The notes under the pieces: generated by a model
What the model was told of the DNA's origin: nothing
Databases searched by the model: none
Seen by the model: only the letters and a program-made list of their open reading frames with translations
Origin: an uncultured bacterium
GTDB taxonomy: Bacteria > Bacteroidota > Bacteroidia > Bacteroidales > Bacteroidaceae
Direction of reading: 5' to 3'
Assembly (NCBI GenBank): GCA_905215575.1
Contig: CAJMQV010000042.1
Location: 1 to 13,079, forward strand
Length of the DNA: 13,079 bases
Translations under genes and position numbers: made by a program
Shown here: positions 1 to 7,566 of the stretch, one piece after another
Numbering within the stretch: position 1 is the first letter of the stretch
Layout: each line of letters opens with the position of its first letter

Positions 1-124
1 TTGTTGCTCAGGTACTTAAAAAAAATATTTTATAATAGTGTTGCGGAATTAAGGAATATTAAAAAAAACAAACTCATGCCTATAAATCAAGCAGGATACA
101 AAAAAAAACTCTACATTTACCAAT

Positions 125-149
125 AATTCAGAAAAAGCCATTCTGAATT
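125..149 (+). repeat. Short inverted repeat in the leader of the first GH20 gene
   Basis: A 9-bp perfect inverted repeat (AATTCAGAA at 125-133, TTCTGAATT at 141-149) encloses a 7-nt loop, 50 nt before the GH20 start codon. No T-tract follows, so it does not look like an intrinsic terminator. It could be an mRNA leader hairpin or an operator for a dimeric regulator; the sequence does not decide which. The surrounding 1-199 segment is very AT-rich and shows no other gene. A partial promoter match (TTG at 4-6, TATTTTAT at 26-33, 19 nt apart) lies further upstream but is too weak to annotate. Confidence 0.35.
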
Positions 150-199
150 GAATCTAAAACAATACTCTCTAATAAAATTAATCAAAAATCTAATTTCGC

Positions 200-3100
200 A
201 TGGTAAAAAAACTACTATTCCTGCTTTGCGCCTTTTTGGGAATATCCCAAAGCTATGGTGCAGACCTGCCGGTAATCAGTAATTCCGAGCAGACAGTATG
301 GTATCTTGTTCAATTTCTGAATCAAGGCAATGTATTGGAAGCACAGGCCGACGGCGCTTTAGTCCGTACCGCTAAGGCTTCGGGTTCTGATGCCCAACTC
401 TGGAAGATTGAAGGTGATGAAACCAACGGTTTCAAACTGACCAGCAAAACCAATCAAGTTCTTTATGTAAACACAACAGCTAAAGAAGGTAAATTCTATT
501 CAGGAACTACCCCCTCAGAAAACCAGCTGTTCCGTATCGTCAATACGGAGAATTCGTCTTATCTCGGAGGATTTGAGATACAGCCTCAGAGCAATACCGC
601 TGTATCCATGAATCAGTTCGGAGGTGCCGGCGTAGGAAAAGACCTGGGTCTTTGGGACAAAAACGATCCGAACAACCCGCTCAAGTTCATGACGCTCGAA
701 GAATTCCAAAGTATTGGAAAGTATGGCATTATCCCTTACCCTACTTCTCTGAAAGAGCGTAAAGAAGGCGCACTGGCCTTGAATTCTTTGAAAACCATTA
801 CTTATGTAGCAACCGAGGCACAAGATATTCAGAACACAGTCAACGCTCTTGCCGAGCAACTGAAAGAAGTTTCCGGCATAGAACTGACCGTCAAAGAAAG
901 TACAGGCAGCAGCGAAGCGCAAGCCATCAACTTGCTGTTGGATGAAGAAATGGATAAAGAAGCCTATAACTTACAGGTAGAAGACGACCGGATTACAATC
1001 AAGGCTTCTACCGGTGCCGGTTTCTTCTATGCCTTGCAGACCCTGAAACAAATGATGCCCCGTGAGATTTACGGCAAGGCAAAGGCTGAAAACGCTGCAT
1101 GGGAGGTTCCGTTCCTGAATATCGAGGACAAGCCTCACTTAGGCTACCGCGGTTTCATGCTGGATGTTGCCCGCCACTTCTTCAGCAAAGAGGAAGTAAA
1201 GCGCGTCATTGACCTGATGGCAACTTACAAACTGAACATCTTGCACTGGCATTTGACCGACGATCAGGGTTGGCGTATCGAGATACCGGAATATCCGAAA
1301 CTGACCGAAATCGGCAGCATCCGTAGCGGCTCCTTTGTAAGTCCGGGCGACGGAAGCGGAAAATTCTTCGACGACACAGAATATGGCCATGGCATGTGGT
1401 ACACACAAGATGATCTGAAAGAAATCGTAGCCTATGCCAAGGAGCGTTACATTGAAATCCTTCCGGAAGTAGACTTCCCGGGGCACATGGTTGCCGCGGT
1501 TACCGCTTATCCGGAGCTGAGCTGCGATCCAAACAAGAAGTATTCAGTCCGTTTGGACAGCGGAGTTTCCGAAGACGTTCTGAATATTGGTAAAGACGAA
1601 GTGATCGACTTCCTGAAATGTATTTTGGACAACCTTGCCGGCATCTTCCCCTATCCGTATATCCACTTTGGTGGTGATGAATGCCCAACCACACAATGGA
1701 GCACCAATGCCGACTGTCTGCAACGCGTAAAAGATGAAGGCCTGGCCGGAGTACAAGAATTGCAGTCATGGTTGGTTGAAGAGTTAGGTGTTTATGTAAA
1801 GGAAAAACATAACAAGGACATTGTTGTATGGGATGAGCTGCTGTCACACTGGCACGAGACCAACACCGTGAAACCAGTGATTATGGCCTGGAACAGCATT
1901 GATAAAATGAAAGATGCAGCCAATAAAGGACTGAAGAGTATTGCAACTCCTCATTCTAACCTGTATCTGGACATGATGCAGGTTGGTCCCGGTCAAACAA
2001 CAGTAGACGAACCATATTACGGAGGATGGAGTGAAACGAAAGTAGTATCTCTGGAAAGCGTATACAATCTGAATCCATTATCTCCTCTCACCGGCAACGA
2101 AGACTTTGCCATGGGAGTACAGGCAAACATGTGGACCGAAACCTGCAACGACAGCATCGAACTGGAATATCAGTTGCTCCCTCGTCTGCTGGCACTCTCT
2201 GAAATTGCCTGGTTGCCGAACAGCAGCAAGGATTGGACCAGCTTCTTGCGCCGTCTGCAGACTCACGCTGCCGTATTCGAACAGAAAGGCCTGAACTATG
2301 CCAAACATTATTTTACTCCTGAAGAACTGGACGAAAACGAACAAGCTCTGAAGGATGCAAAAGATATTCTGGATCAGGCTGTACGTGGTGGTGTAGGCTA
2401 CCCTTCTGCCGATTTACATGATGCCCTGAATGCGGCATATGCCAAAGCTTCAGAAACAGCAGACGAAGCAAATATTACCGCATTGAAAGAAGCAACCGAG
2501 AACTACAAGAACGGTAAAATCCAGATGCCTCAAGCCGGAAAAATCTATCAACTGATTTCGGCGTCTACTTACTACAAGCAGCAGTATGCCGGTTCAAGCA
2601 TGTATCAGGACGGAAACAACATCCGCATTCACTACACTCCGCAAACCGAACCGGAAGAGCTATGGTCTTTTGAAGAGAAAGACGGCAACTACATCATGGT
2701 AAACTATGGCTCCGGCAAACAAGTTCAGATGAATACCTTTAATGCCAATGCATCCCTAAGTATTGCCAACGGCACTCCGGTACGCATTGACAAGGCCACC
2801 ATCGCCAACGGAACTTATACCTTTATTCCGGGCACTGTAACCATCTCGGCCGTAGCCGGCTATTCAGAAGCAGCCACCGGCGAGGTGAAGCGTCTTACCG
2901 GTACCGGAAGCGGGTACGTCATGGCCAAGAACGAGCCTAAACTGTGCAGCGCAAGTACCTGGTATCTGGTGGAAGTGACCGACTTCAGAAAGCAACTTGA
3001 AGGACTGGTTTACAAATGCAACCGTATTGCAGAAACTCCTTTAACCGGAGGATATGACGAACCGACCGAAGAAGCCATCAATTTCCTTAAGAATGATCTT

Positions 3101-3661
3101 ATCGCTCCGGCACAGAACACTCTGAAAGGCGAGGAACTCATTTCAGAAGAGACCTACAAAGAATATGTGGCTCTTTACTACAAGTTCCTGGAAATGCCGA
3201 GAAAGAGTCTGCTCGACGGTATTTCTGAAGAATACTATTATCAGATTCAGAACGCACACTTTACCACTCATTATGCCTTTGCCAACGGAACCAATGTAGT
3301 GCCGAAAAATTTGGTTTCCGGCCAGGACGGTTTCCTGTGGTACTTCAAAAAGCAGGATGACGGCACTGTGATGGTCTACAGTAAAACGACCAATAATCCG
3401 GCCTACATCAGTTCATCTGCAGAAGGACAAACCGTAAAGGTGAACAGCAGTACAAGCGGTACCAAGAAATGGACTTTGGAAGAGATCAGCACCGATCAGT
3501 CTAACAAGGGTATTGCCATCATCGAATCAACCGGTGAATTCAGTTGGTATACCAATCCAAGCGCATTTAACACCGTCATTCTGAAGCCGAAAACCTGGGG
3601 TGCTTCTATCTGGAACCTGATCAAAACAGACGAAAAGGTTGTCACTACAGATATTGATTAG
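200..3661 (+). CDS. Secreted GH20 beta-N-acetylhexosaminidase with trefoil-like modules (C-terminal tail cut off by a TAG)
   Basis: This 1153-residue exported enzyme should remove terminal beta-linked GlcNAc or GalNAc from glycans by substrate-assisted catalysis, the known GH20 mechanism. Visible parts in order: signal peptide (1-20, cleavage near SYG-A); a ricin/trefoil-like region (about 26-165, with W..V......LEAQ and QLWKIE patterns); a GH20b alpha/beta domain (about 175-310); the TIM-barrel catalytic domain (about 313-673). The catalytic domain carries HWHLTDDQGWR (349-359), PEVDFPGH (422-429) and HFGGDE with the catalytic pair Asp493-Glu494. Later come helical segments (about 707-770 and 976-1040) and further trefoil-like regions (about 778-970 and 1045-1147). 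The ATG at 200 is chosen because it gives a clean signal peptide; no Shine-Dalgarno site is evident. The frame ends in TAG, but the same frame continues for 37 codons encoding the usual C-terminal tail (3662-3775), so the protein is probably truncated. Accessory-domain labels are by pattern only; the GH20 call is secure. Confidence 0.95.
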   Translation: MVKKLLFLLCAFLGISQSYGADLPVISNSEQTVWYLVQFLNQGNVLEAQADGALVRTAKASGSDAQLWKIEGDETNGFKLTSKTNQVLYVNTTAKEGKFYSGTTPSENQLFRIVNTENSSYLGGFEIQPQSNTAVSMNQFGGAGVGKDLGLWDKNDPNNPLKFMTLEEFQSIGKYGIIPYPTSLKERKEGALALNSLKTITYVATEAQDIQNTVNALAEQLKEVSGIELTVKESTGSSEAQAINLLLDEEMDKEAYNLQVEDDRITIKASTGAGFFYALQTLKQMMPREIYGKAKAENAAWEVPFLNIEDKPHLGYRGFMLDVARHFFSKEEVKRVIDLMATYKLNILHWHLTDDQGWRIEIPEYPKLTEIGSIRSGSFVSPGDGSGKFFDDTEYGHGMWYTQDDLKEIVAYAKERYIEILPEVDFPGHMVAAVTAYPELSCDPNKKYSVRLDSGVSEDVLNIGKDEVIDFLKCILDNLAGIFPYPYIHFGGDECPTTQWSTNADCLQRVKDEGLAGVQELQSWLVEELGVYVKEKHNKDIVVWDELLSHWHETNTVKPVIMAWNSIDKMKDAANKGLKSIATPHSNLYLDMMQVGPGQTTVDEPYYGGWSETKVVSLESVYNLNPLSPLTGNEDFAMGVQANMWTETCNDSIELEYQLLPRLLALSEIAWLPNSSKDWTSFLRRLQTHAAVFEQKGLNYAKHYFTPEELDENEQALKDAKDILDQAVRGGVGYPSADLHDALNAAYAKASETADEANITALKEATENYKNGKIQMPQAGKIYQLISASTYYKQQYAGSSMYQDGNNIRIHYTPQTEPEELWSFEEKDGNYIMVNYGSGKQVQMNTFNANASLSIANGTPVRIDKATIANGTYTFIPGTVTISAVAGYSEAATGEVKRLTGTGSGYVMAKNEPKLCSASTWYLVEVTDFRKQLEGLVYKCNRIAETPLTGGYDEPTEEAINFLKNDLIAPAQNTLKGEELISEETYKEYVALYYKFLEMPRKSLLDGISEEYYYQIQNAHFTTHYAFANGTNVVPKNLVSGQDGFLWYFKKQDDGTVMVYSKTTNNPAYISSSAEGQTVKVNSSTSGTKKWTLEEISTDQSNKGIAIIESTGEFSWYTNPSAFNTVILKPKTWGASIWNLIKTDEKVVTTDID

Positions 3662-3775
3662 ATTGAAGCTGTCTCAGAGAATGACCATGTGTTCTATGAC
3701 CTGACCGGACGACGTGTTTCACAGCCGAAACACGGCATCTACATTCAGCAGGGCAAGAAGGTAGTTATCAAATAA
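3662..3775 (+). pseudogene. In-frame continuation of the first GH20 gene after the TAG: detached C-terminal tail
   Basis: Reading on in the frame of the GH20 gene past the TAG (3659-3661) gives 37 sense codons and then TAA (3773-3775). The peptide contains FYDLTGRRV and ends GIYIQQGKKVVIK. This matches the intact end of the second GH20 protein in the window (IYDLGGSQV, then GIYIQNKRKILLH) and the tail form common on secreted Bacteroidales proteins, which resembles type IX secretion/sorting C-terminal signals. There is no start codon or ribosome site of its own, so it is not an independent gene. The simplest reading is a nonsense change (for example GAG to TAG) in a gene that once ended at 3775. 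A sequencing error or low-level readthrough are alternatives. Confidence 0.85.
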
Positions 3776-3795
3776 TTCATCCTTTGATTCATATT

Positions 3796-3846
3796 AAGAA
3801 ACAGGAACATGTATCCGGACAAGGCTGCATGTTCCTGTTTCTTTTT
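3796..3846 (+). terminator. Intrinsic terminator of the first GH20 gene
   Basis: A 16-bp perfect stem (3796-3811 with 3828-3843; core GAACATG/CATGTTC) encloses a 16-nt loop. The T-run at 3842-3846 partly overlaps the stem base. It lies 20 nt after the TAA at 3775. That placement fits the gene having originally ended at 3775 and not at the internal TAG. Confidence 0.85.
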
Positions 3847-3888
3847 CTCCATAATCAAAACGACAATGCCGGATATACAAAAAAATCA

Positions 3889-3954
3889 TCGGGACCGTTT
3901 TCTAAAAACATGATGACCATTTGTTTTGTTCGTCGGGACCATTTTTTTGACCAA
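3889..3954. repeat. Degenerate 22-nt tandem motif (GACC-TTT) upstream of parC
   Basis: Three consecutive 22-nt units start at 3889, 3911 and 3933. Each has GACC at the same offset (3893, 3915, 3937) followed by A/G and a T-run; a fourth GACC sits at 3949. Units 1 and 3 share TCGGGACCRTTTT (3889-3901 and 3933-3945). The period is about two helical turns, which would place the motifs on one face of the DNA, as for repeated protein-binding sites. The units lie 42-107 nt upstream of the putative parC -7 element. No known regulator is assigned. The 3847-4041 gap holds no convincing gene. Confidence 0.4.
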
Positions 3955-3995
3955 TATTTTCAACACAGGGTGATTTCTATCTCGCTTTTTTTTCG

Positions 3996-4003
3996 TATTT
4001 TTG
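3996..4003 (+). promoter_or_regulatory. Putative parC promoter, -7 element TATTTTTG
   Basis: TATTTTTG matches the Bacteroidales -7 consensus TAnnTTTG exactly and lies 38 nt before the parC start codon, giving an expected leader of about 30 nt. The -33 region is poor (ATTTC near 3973-3977 instead of TTTG), so the promoter may be weak or need an activator, possibly acting through the GACC repeats just upstream. Confidence 0.55.
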
Positions 4004-4030
4004 TAGCAAATGTTTATAAACCACAGATTT

Positions 4031-4036
4031 AAGGAG
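4031..4036 (+). promoter_or_regulatory. Strong Shine-Dalgarno site of parC
   Basis: AAGGAG sits 5 nt before the ATG at 4042. It is the only strong Shine-Dalgarno sequence seen before a gene in this window, and it fixes the parC start. The other genes have weak or no such site, as is usual in this phylum. Confidence 0.75.
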
Positions 4037-4041
4037 TACTC

Positions 4042-6720
4042 ATGAGCAAAGATACGACAGAAATAGAAGAACATTCTGACTATAAACCCGCAGCCAAGGA
4101 CGACGAAAACGTAAAGCATCACCTGAGCGGCATGTACCAGAACTGGTTTCTGGACTATGCCTCGTATGTGATTCTGGAGCGTGCCGTGCCGCATATCATC
4201 GACGGCTTCAAACCGGTGCAGCGCCGTATTCTGCACTCCATGAAGCGCATGGACGACGGACGCTACAACAAAGTGGCCAACATTGTGGGACACACCATGC
4301 AGTTTCATCCGCATGGCGACGCTTCCATCGGCGATGCCCTGGTGCAGCTCGGACAAAAGGATTTGCTCATCGACTGTCAGGGAAACTGGGGTAATATCCT
4401 TACCGGCGACTCTGCCGCGGCTCCCCGTTATATCGAAGCACGCCTTTCCAAATTTGCTCTGGATGTGGTGTTCAATCCCAAGACTACAGAATGGAAACTT
4501 TCTTACGACGGACGCAACAAGGAGCCGATCACGCTTCCTGTAAAATTCCCTTTGCTTTTGGCTCAGGGAGTGGAAGGCATCGCCGTAGGCCTGTCGTCCA
4601 AGATTCTGCCGCACAACCTGAATGAGATCTGTGACGCCGCCGTAAGTTATCTCCACGGCGAGGAGTTCCAGCTCTACCCCGATTTCCAGACCGGCGGCAG
4701 CATTGATGTGAGCAAATACAACGACGGACAGCGTGGCGGTGTGGTAAAGGTACGTGCCAAAATCAACAAGATTGACAACAAGACGCTGGCCATCACCGAA
4801 ATCCCTTACGGTAAGACCACCACATCGCTTATCGACTCCATCCTGAAAGCTATCGAAAAGGGAAAGATCAAGGTGCGCAAAGTGGAGGACAATACAGCGG
4901 CAGAAGTGGAAATCCTGGTACATCTCACTCCGGGCGTCAGCTCAGACAAGACACTGGACGCACTGTATGCCTTTACCGACTGCGAGGTAAGCATCTCGCC
5001 CAACTGTTGCGTCATCGAGAACCAGAAGCCTTGCTTCCTGAGTGTGAGCGAAGTGCTCAAGCGTTCGGTCGACAACACCAAGGAACTGATCCGTAAGGAA
5101 CTGCTCATCAAGCGGGGTGAACTGACCGAAAGTCTGCATTTTGCCTCGCTCGAAAAGATTTTCATTGAAGAGCGTATCTATAAGGACCGCCAGTTTGAAC
5201 AGGCCAAAGATATGGATGCCGCCTGCGAACATATTGACGAACGACTCACTCCGTTCTATCCCAAAATGATCCGTGAGGTGACCAAAGAAGACATTCTGCG
5301 CCTGATGGAAATCAAGATGGCACGCATCCTCAAGTTCAACAAAGACAAGGCCGACCAGGCTATTGCCCGCATGCAGGAGGAGATTGCCACAATAGACCGT
5401 GACTTGAATAATCTGACGGAAGTAACTGCCAACTGGTTCCGCTTTCTGAAAGAAAAATACGGCGCGGCACATCAGCGTCGCACAGAACTGCGCAACTTCG
5501 ACACGATTGTTGCCGCCAAGGTGGTAGAGGCCAACGAAAAACTGTATATCAACCGTGAGGACGGCTTTATCGGCACCTCTCTGAAGAAGGACGAATTCGT
5601 GGCCAACTGCTCGGACATCGACGACGTGATTCTGTTCTACCGCGACGGAACTTACAAGATAATCCGCAACAGCGAAAAGGTCTTTGTGGGCGAAACGGAG
5701 AAGAGCAAGAAGGAAAAGCGGAAAGCCGAAATCATTCATGTGGCCATCTTCAAGAAGAACGACAAGCGCACCATCTATAATGTGGTATATCGCGACGGTA
5801 AGAACGGAAGTTTCTACATCAAGCGTTTCTACATTACCTCGGCCACACGCGACCGTGAATACGACATTACCCAAGGCAAGCCGGGTTCACGTATAGCCTA
5901 CTTCACCGCCAACCCGAACGGAGAGGCCGAAGTCATCAAGGTGACACTCAAACCCGTACCGAAGCTGAAGAAAATATTCTTTGACCGCGATTTCAGCGAA
6001 ATCAACATCAAGGGAAAACAGAGTATCGGAAACCTGCTGACAAAGCTGGAGGTGCAACGCATCGGACTGAAGAGCCGAGGCGGCTCGACCTTAGGCGGAC
6101 GCAAGGTATGGTTCGACCACGATGTGAACCGGTTGAACTATGACGAACGCGGCGACTATTTGGGCGAGTTCATGAGCGATGACCAGATTCTGGTTATTCT
6201 GGACAACGGACAGTTCTACACCACGAACTTCGATGTGAACAATCACTACGAACAGAATATCATGCGCATCGAGAAATTTGCGCCCGAAAAGGTGTGGTGC
6301 GCCTGTCTGTTTGATGCCGACCAGCAGGGCATGCCTTATATCAAACGGTTTACCTTTGAGTCATCGGCCAAGCCTATCAGCTATTTGGGCGAGAACAAAA
6401 ACACACGACTCATTCTGCTGACGGATTCACCGGCTCCGCAACTGAAGGTTACGTTGGGCGGAAACGACCAGTTCCGTGACCCGATTCTGGTAGATGCCAA
6501 CGAATTTATCGGACTGAAAAGCTACAAGGCCAAAGGCAAGCGCATCACGACATGGACCATCGACCATATCGAAGAACTGCCCTCGGAAGTACCGCCGGCA
6601 GAACCGGAAACAAACAATGAGGAAGAAACAGTCGCTGATGACAACCCAACTGCCGGATTGCCTCTATTCGATCTTTCTGAAACAGAAAACAATGATTCCA
6701 ACGAAGAACAAAATAATTAA
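4042..6720 (+). CDS. parC: DNA topoisomerase IV subunit A (ParC-type, Bacteroidetes form)
   Basis: This cytoplasmic type IIA topoisomerase breakage-reunion subunit, 892 residues, should pair with ParE to decatenate chromosomes. It shows the conserved start of the family (YASYVILERAVPHIIDGFKPVQRR, about 39-62), the quinolone-region motif HPHGDASIGDAL (89-100), and the active-site Tyr130 within AAPRYIEARLS, preceded by Arg129. A coiled-coil/tower region follows (about 340-480), then a beta-pinwheel C-terminal domain (about 520-835). No canonical GyrA box (QRRGGKG) is visible; KGKQSIGNLL and KSRGGSTLGGRKVWF occur instead, which favours ParC over GyrA. The last roughly 45 residues are acidic and Asn/Glu-rich and look disordered. 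Strong AAGGAG and a -7-like element precede it. No parE is adjacent. It is the first gene of a likely three-gene operon, and its 3' end overlaps the next gene by 29 nt. At the E. coli GyrA Ser83-equivalent position there is Ala94, which I believe is normal for this family. Confidence 0.93.
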   Translation: MSKDTTEIEEHSDYKPAAKDDENVKHHLSGMYQNWFLDYASYVILERAVPHIIDGFKPVQRRILHSMKRMDDGRYNKVANIVGHTMQFHPHGDASIGDALVQLGQKDLLIDCQGNWGNILTGDSAAAPRYIEARLSKFALDVVFNPKTTEWKLSYDGRNKEPITLPVKFPLLLAQGVEGIAVGLSSKILPHNLNEICDAAVSYLHGEEFQLYPDFQTGGSIDVSKYNDGQRGGVVKVRAKINKIDNKTLAITEIPYGKTTTSLIDSILKAIEKGKIKVRKVEDNTAAEVEILVHLTPGVSSDKTLDALYAFTDCEVSISPNCCVIENQKPCFLSVSEVLKRSVDNTKELIRKELLIKRGELTESLHFASLEKIFIEERIYKDRQFEQAKDMDAACEHIDERLTPFYPKMIREVTKEDILRLMEIKMARILKFNKDKADQAIARMQEEIATIDRDLNNLTEVTANWFRFLKEKYGAAHQRRTELRNFDTIVAAKVVEANEKLYINREDGFIGTSLKKDEFVANCSDIDDVILFYRDGTYKIIRNSEKVFVGETEKSKKEKRKAEIIHVAIFKKNDKRTIYNVVYRDGKNGSFYIKRFYITSATRDREYDITQGKPGSRIAYFTANPNGEAEVIKVTLKPVPKLKKIFFDRDFSEINIKGKQSIGNLLTKLEVQRIGLKSRGGSTLGGRKVWFDHDVNRLNYDERGDYLGEFMSDDQILVILDNGQFYTTNFDVNNHYEQNIMRIEKFAPEKVWCACLFDADQQGMPYIKRFTFESSAKPISYLGENKNTRLILLTDSPAPQLKVTLGGNDQFRDPILVDANEFIGLKSYKAKGKRITTWTIDHIEELPSEVPPAEPETNNEEETVADDNPTAGLPLFDLSETENNDSNEEQNN

Positions 6721-7558
6721 ACCTACAGTCCTCAAGGCACTTTGTCTTTGGGGACTGTTGCTCTTTGTCCTGCCGGTAAGTGCACAGGACGACATCAACC
6801 GCTATACCACACACAGCACACTGTTCGGTATCGGCCATCTGAATCAGATGGACACTTACCTGTCGCCTTTTGAATACGAAGGGCTGCAGGGAAATATCGT
6901 GCATGAAAAATTCCGCCCCACACATTGGCTCGACGGGCGTATCATCACGCAACAGAAAACCGAAGGCCATGTGGGGCTGTCCAAAAATCCCGCACAAAGT
7001 GCCAGTGCCCTGTCGGGCTCTCTGTCCTATAAAATCGGCTGGCACTATTCCTGGATTTTTGCTTCTTCCCTGAAGCTCTTTGCCGGAGGAGGAGTCCAAG
7101 TCATGGCCGGAGGCGTATATAACACACGAAACGGCAACAATCCGGCGCAAGCACAGGCACGAACCGGACTTTACGCCTCGGGCATTGCCGCCTATCCCTT
7201 CCACATACGGAAACAGCCGTTTCAGTTACGCTATCAGATTGATATTCCTTTCTGCGGGATGATGTTCTCGCCCAATTACAACCAGTCGTACTACGAAATC
7301 TTTTCATTAGGCAATTATGACCATAACATCCGTTTTATCCATCCCGGAAACGCGCCGATCTTCTATCAGGCATTGACTCTGGATTTTCCCATCAAAGGAT
7401 TTACGTTCCGCATAGGATACGGATGCGATATTGAGCAAAGCCGGGTAAACGGAATCAAAAGTCACTCCTATCGTCATTCTTTCCTGATTGGCTACGTAAA
7501 GGATTTCTATTTTCTGAAAAGAAAAGAAAACCGGCACCAGTCTCTTCCTAACTTCTAA
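6692..7558 (+). CDS. Exported outer-membrane-type protein of unknown function (DUF3316-like)
   Basis: This 288-residue protein has a signal peptide (hydrophobic LWGLLLFVLP, cleavage likely after VSA, before QDD). The mature part has many short alternating stretches rich in aromatic residues and glycine (SYKIGWHYSW, LKLFAGGGVQVMAGG, FRIGYGCDI) and ends in an aromatic residue, which suggests a beta-barrel or outer-membrane-associated protein. The RYTTHSTLFGIG...DTYLSPFEYEG pattern near the mature N-terminus recalls the Bacteroidetes DUF3316 family; this is recognition from memory, not a search. The frame is open back to 6617, but the ATG at 6692 is chosen because it starts directly before the signal peptide. 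That start lies inside parC in another frame (29-nt overlap), so translation is probably coupled. The S41 peptidase gene follows 8 nt after the stop. The physiological role is unknown. Confidence 0.75.
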   Translation: MIPTKNKIIKPTVLKALCLWGLLLFVLPVSAQDDINRYTTHSTLFGIGHLNQMDTYLSPFEYEGLQGNIVHEKFRPTHWLDGRIITQQKTEGHVGLSKNPAQSASALSGSLSYKIGWHYSWIFASSLKLFAGGGVQVMAGGVYNTRNGNNPAQAQARTGLYASGIAAYPFHIRKQPFQLRYQIDIPFCGMMFSPNYNQSYYEIFSLGNYDHNIRFIHPGNAPIFYQALTLDFPIKGFTFRIGYGCDIEQSRVNGIKSHSYRHSFLIGYVKDFYFLKRKENRHQSLPNF

Positions 7559-7566
7559 TTACGCTT

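Noticed and set aside
191..198. TAATTTCG resembling a -7 promoter box just before the first GH20 start codon
   Set aside because: It would put transcription start inside the signal-peptide codons and has no -33 partner at the right distance; probably chance in AT-rich DNA.
3784..4032. Small plus-strand open frame between the first GH20 gene and parC
   Set aside because: It runs through the terminator hairpin, the GACC repeats and the parC promoter, and its translation is low-complexity with no start signals.
3886..4923. Long minus-strand open frame of 345 codons
   Set aside because: It lies opposite the conserved N-terminal part of parC and its upstream gap. The translation shows no domain, and it has no ribosome site or promoter; it is a shadow of parC codon structure.
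4942..5874. Long minus-strand open frame of 310 codons
   Set aside because: It is antisense to the parC tower and C-terminal regions, with no recognizable motif; parC is clearly the coding strand.
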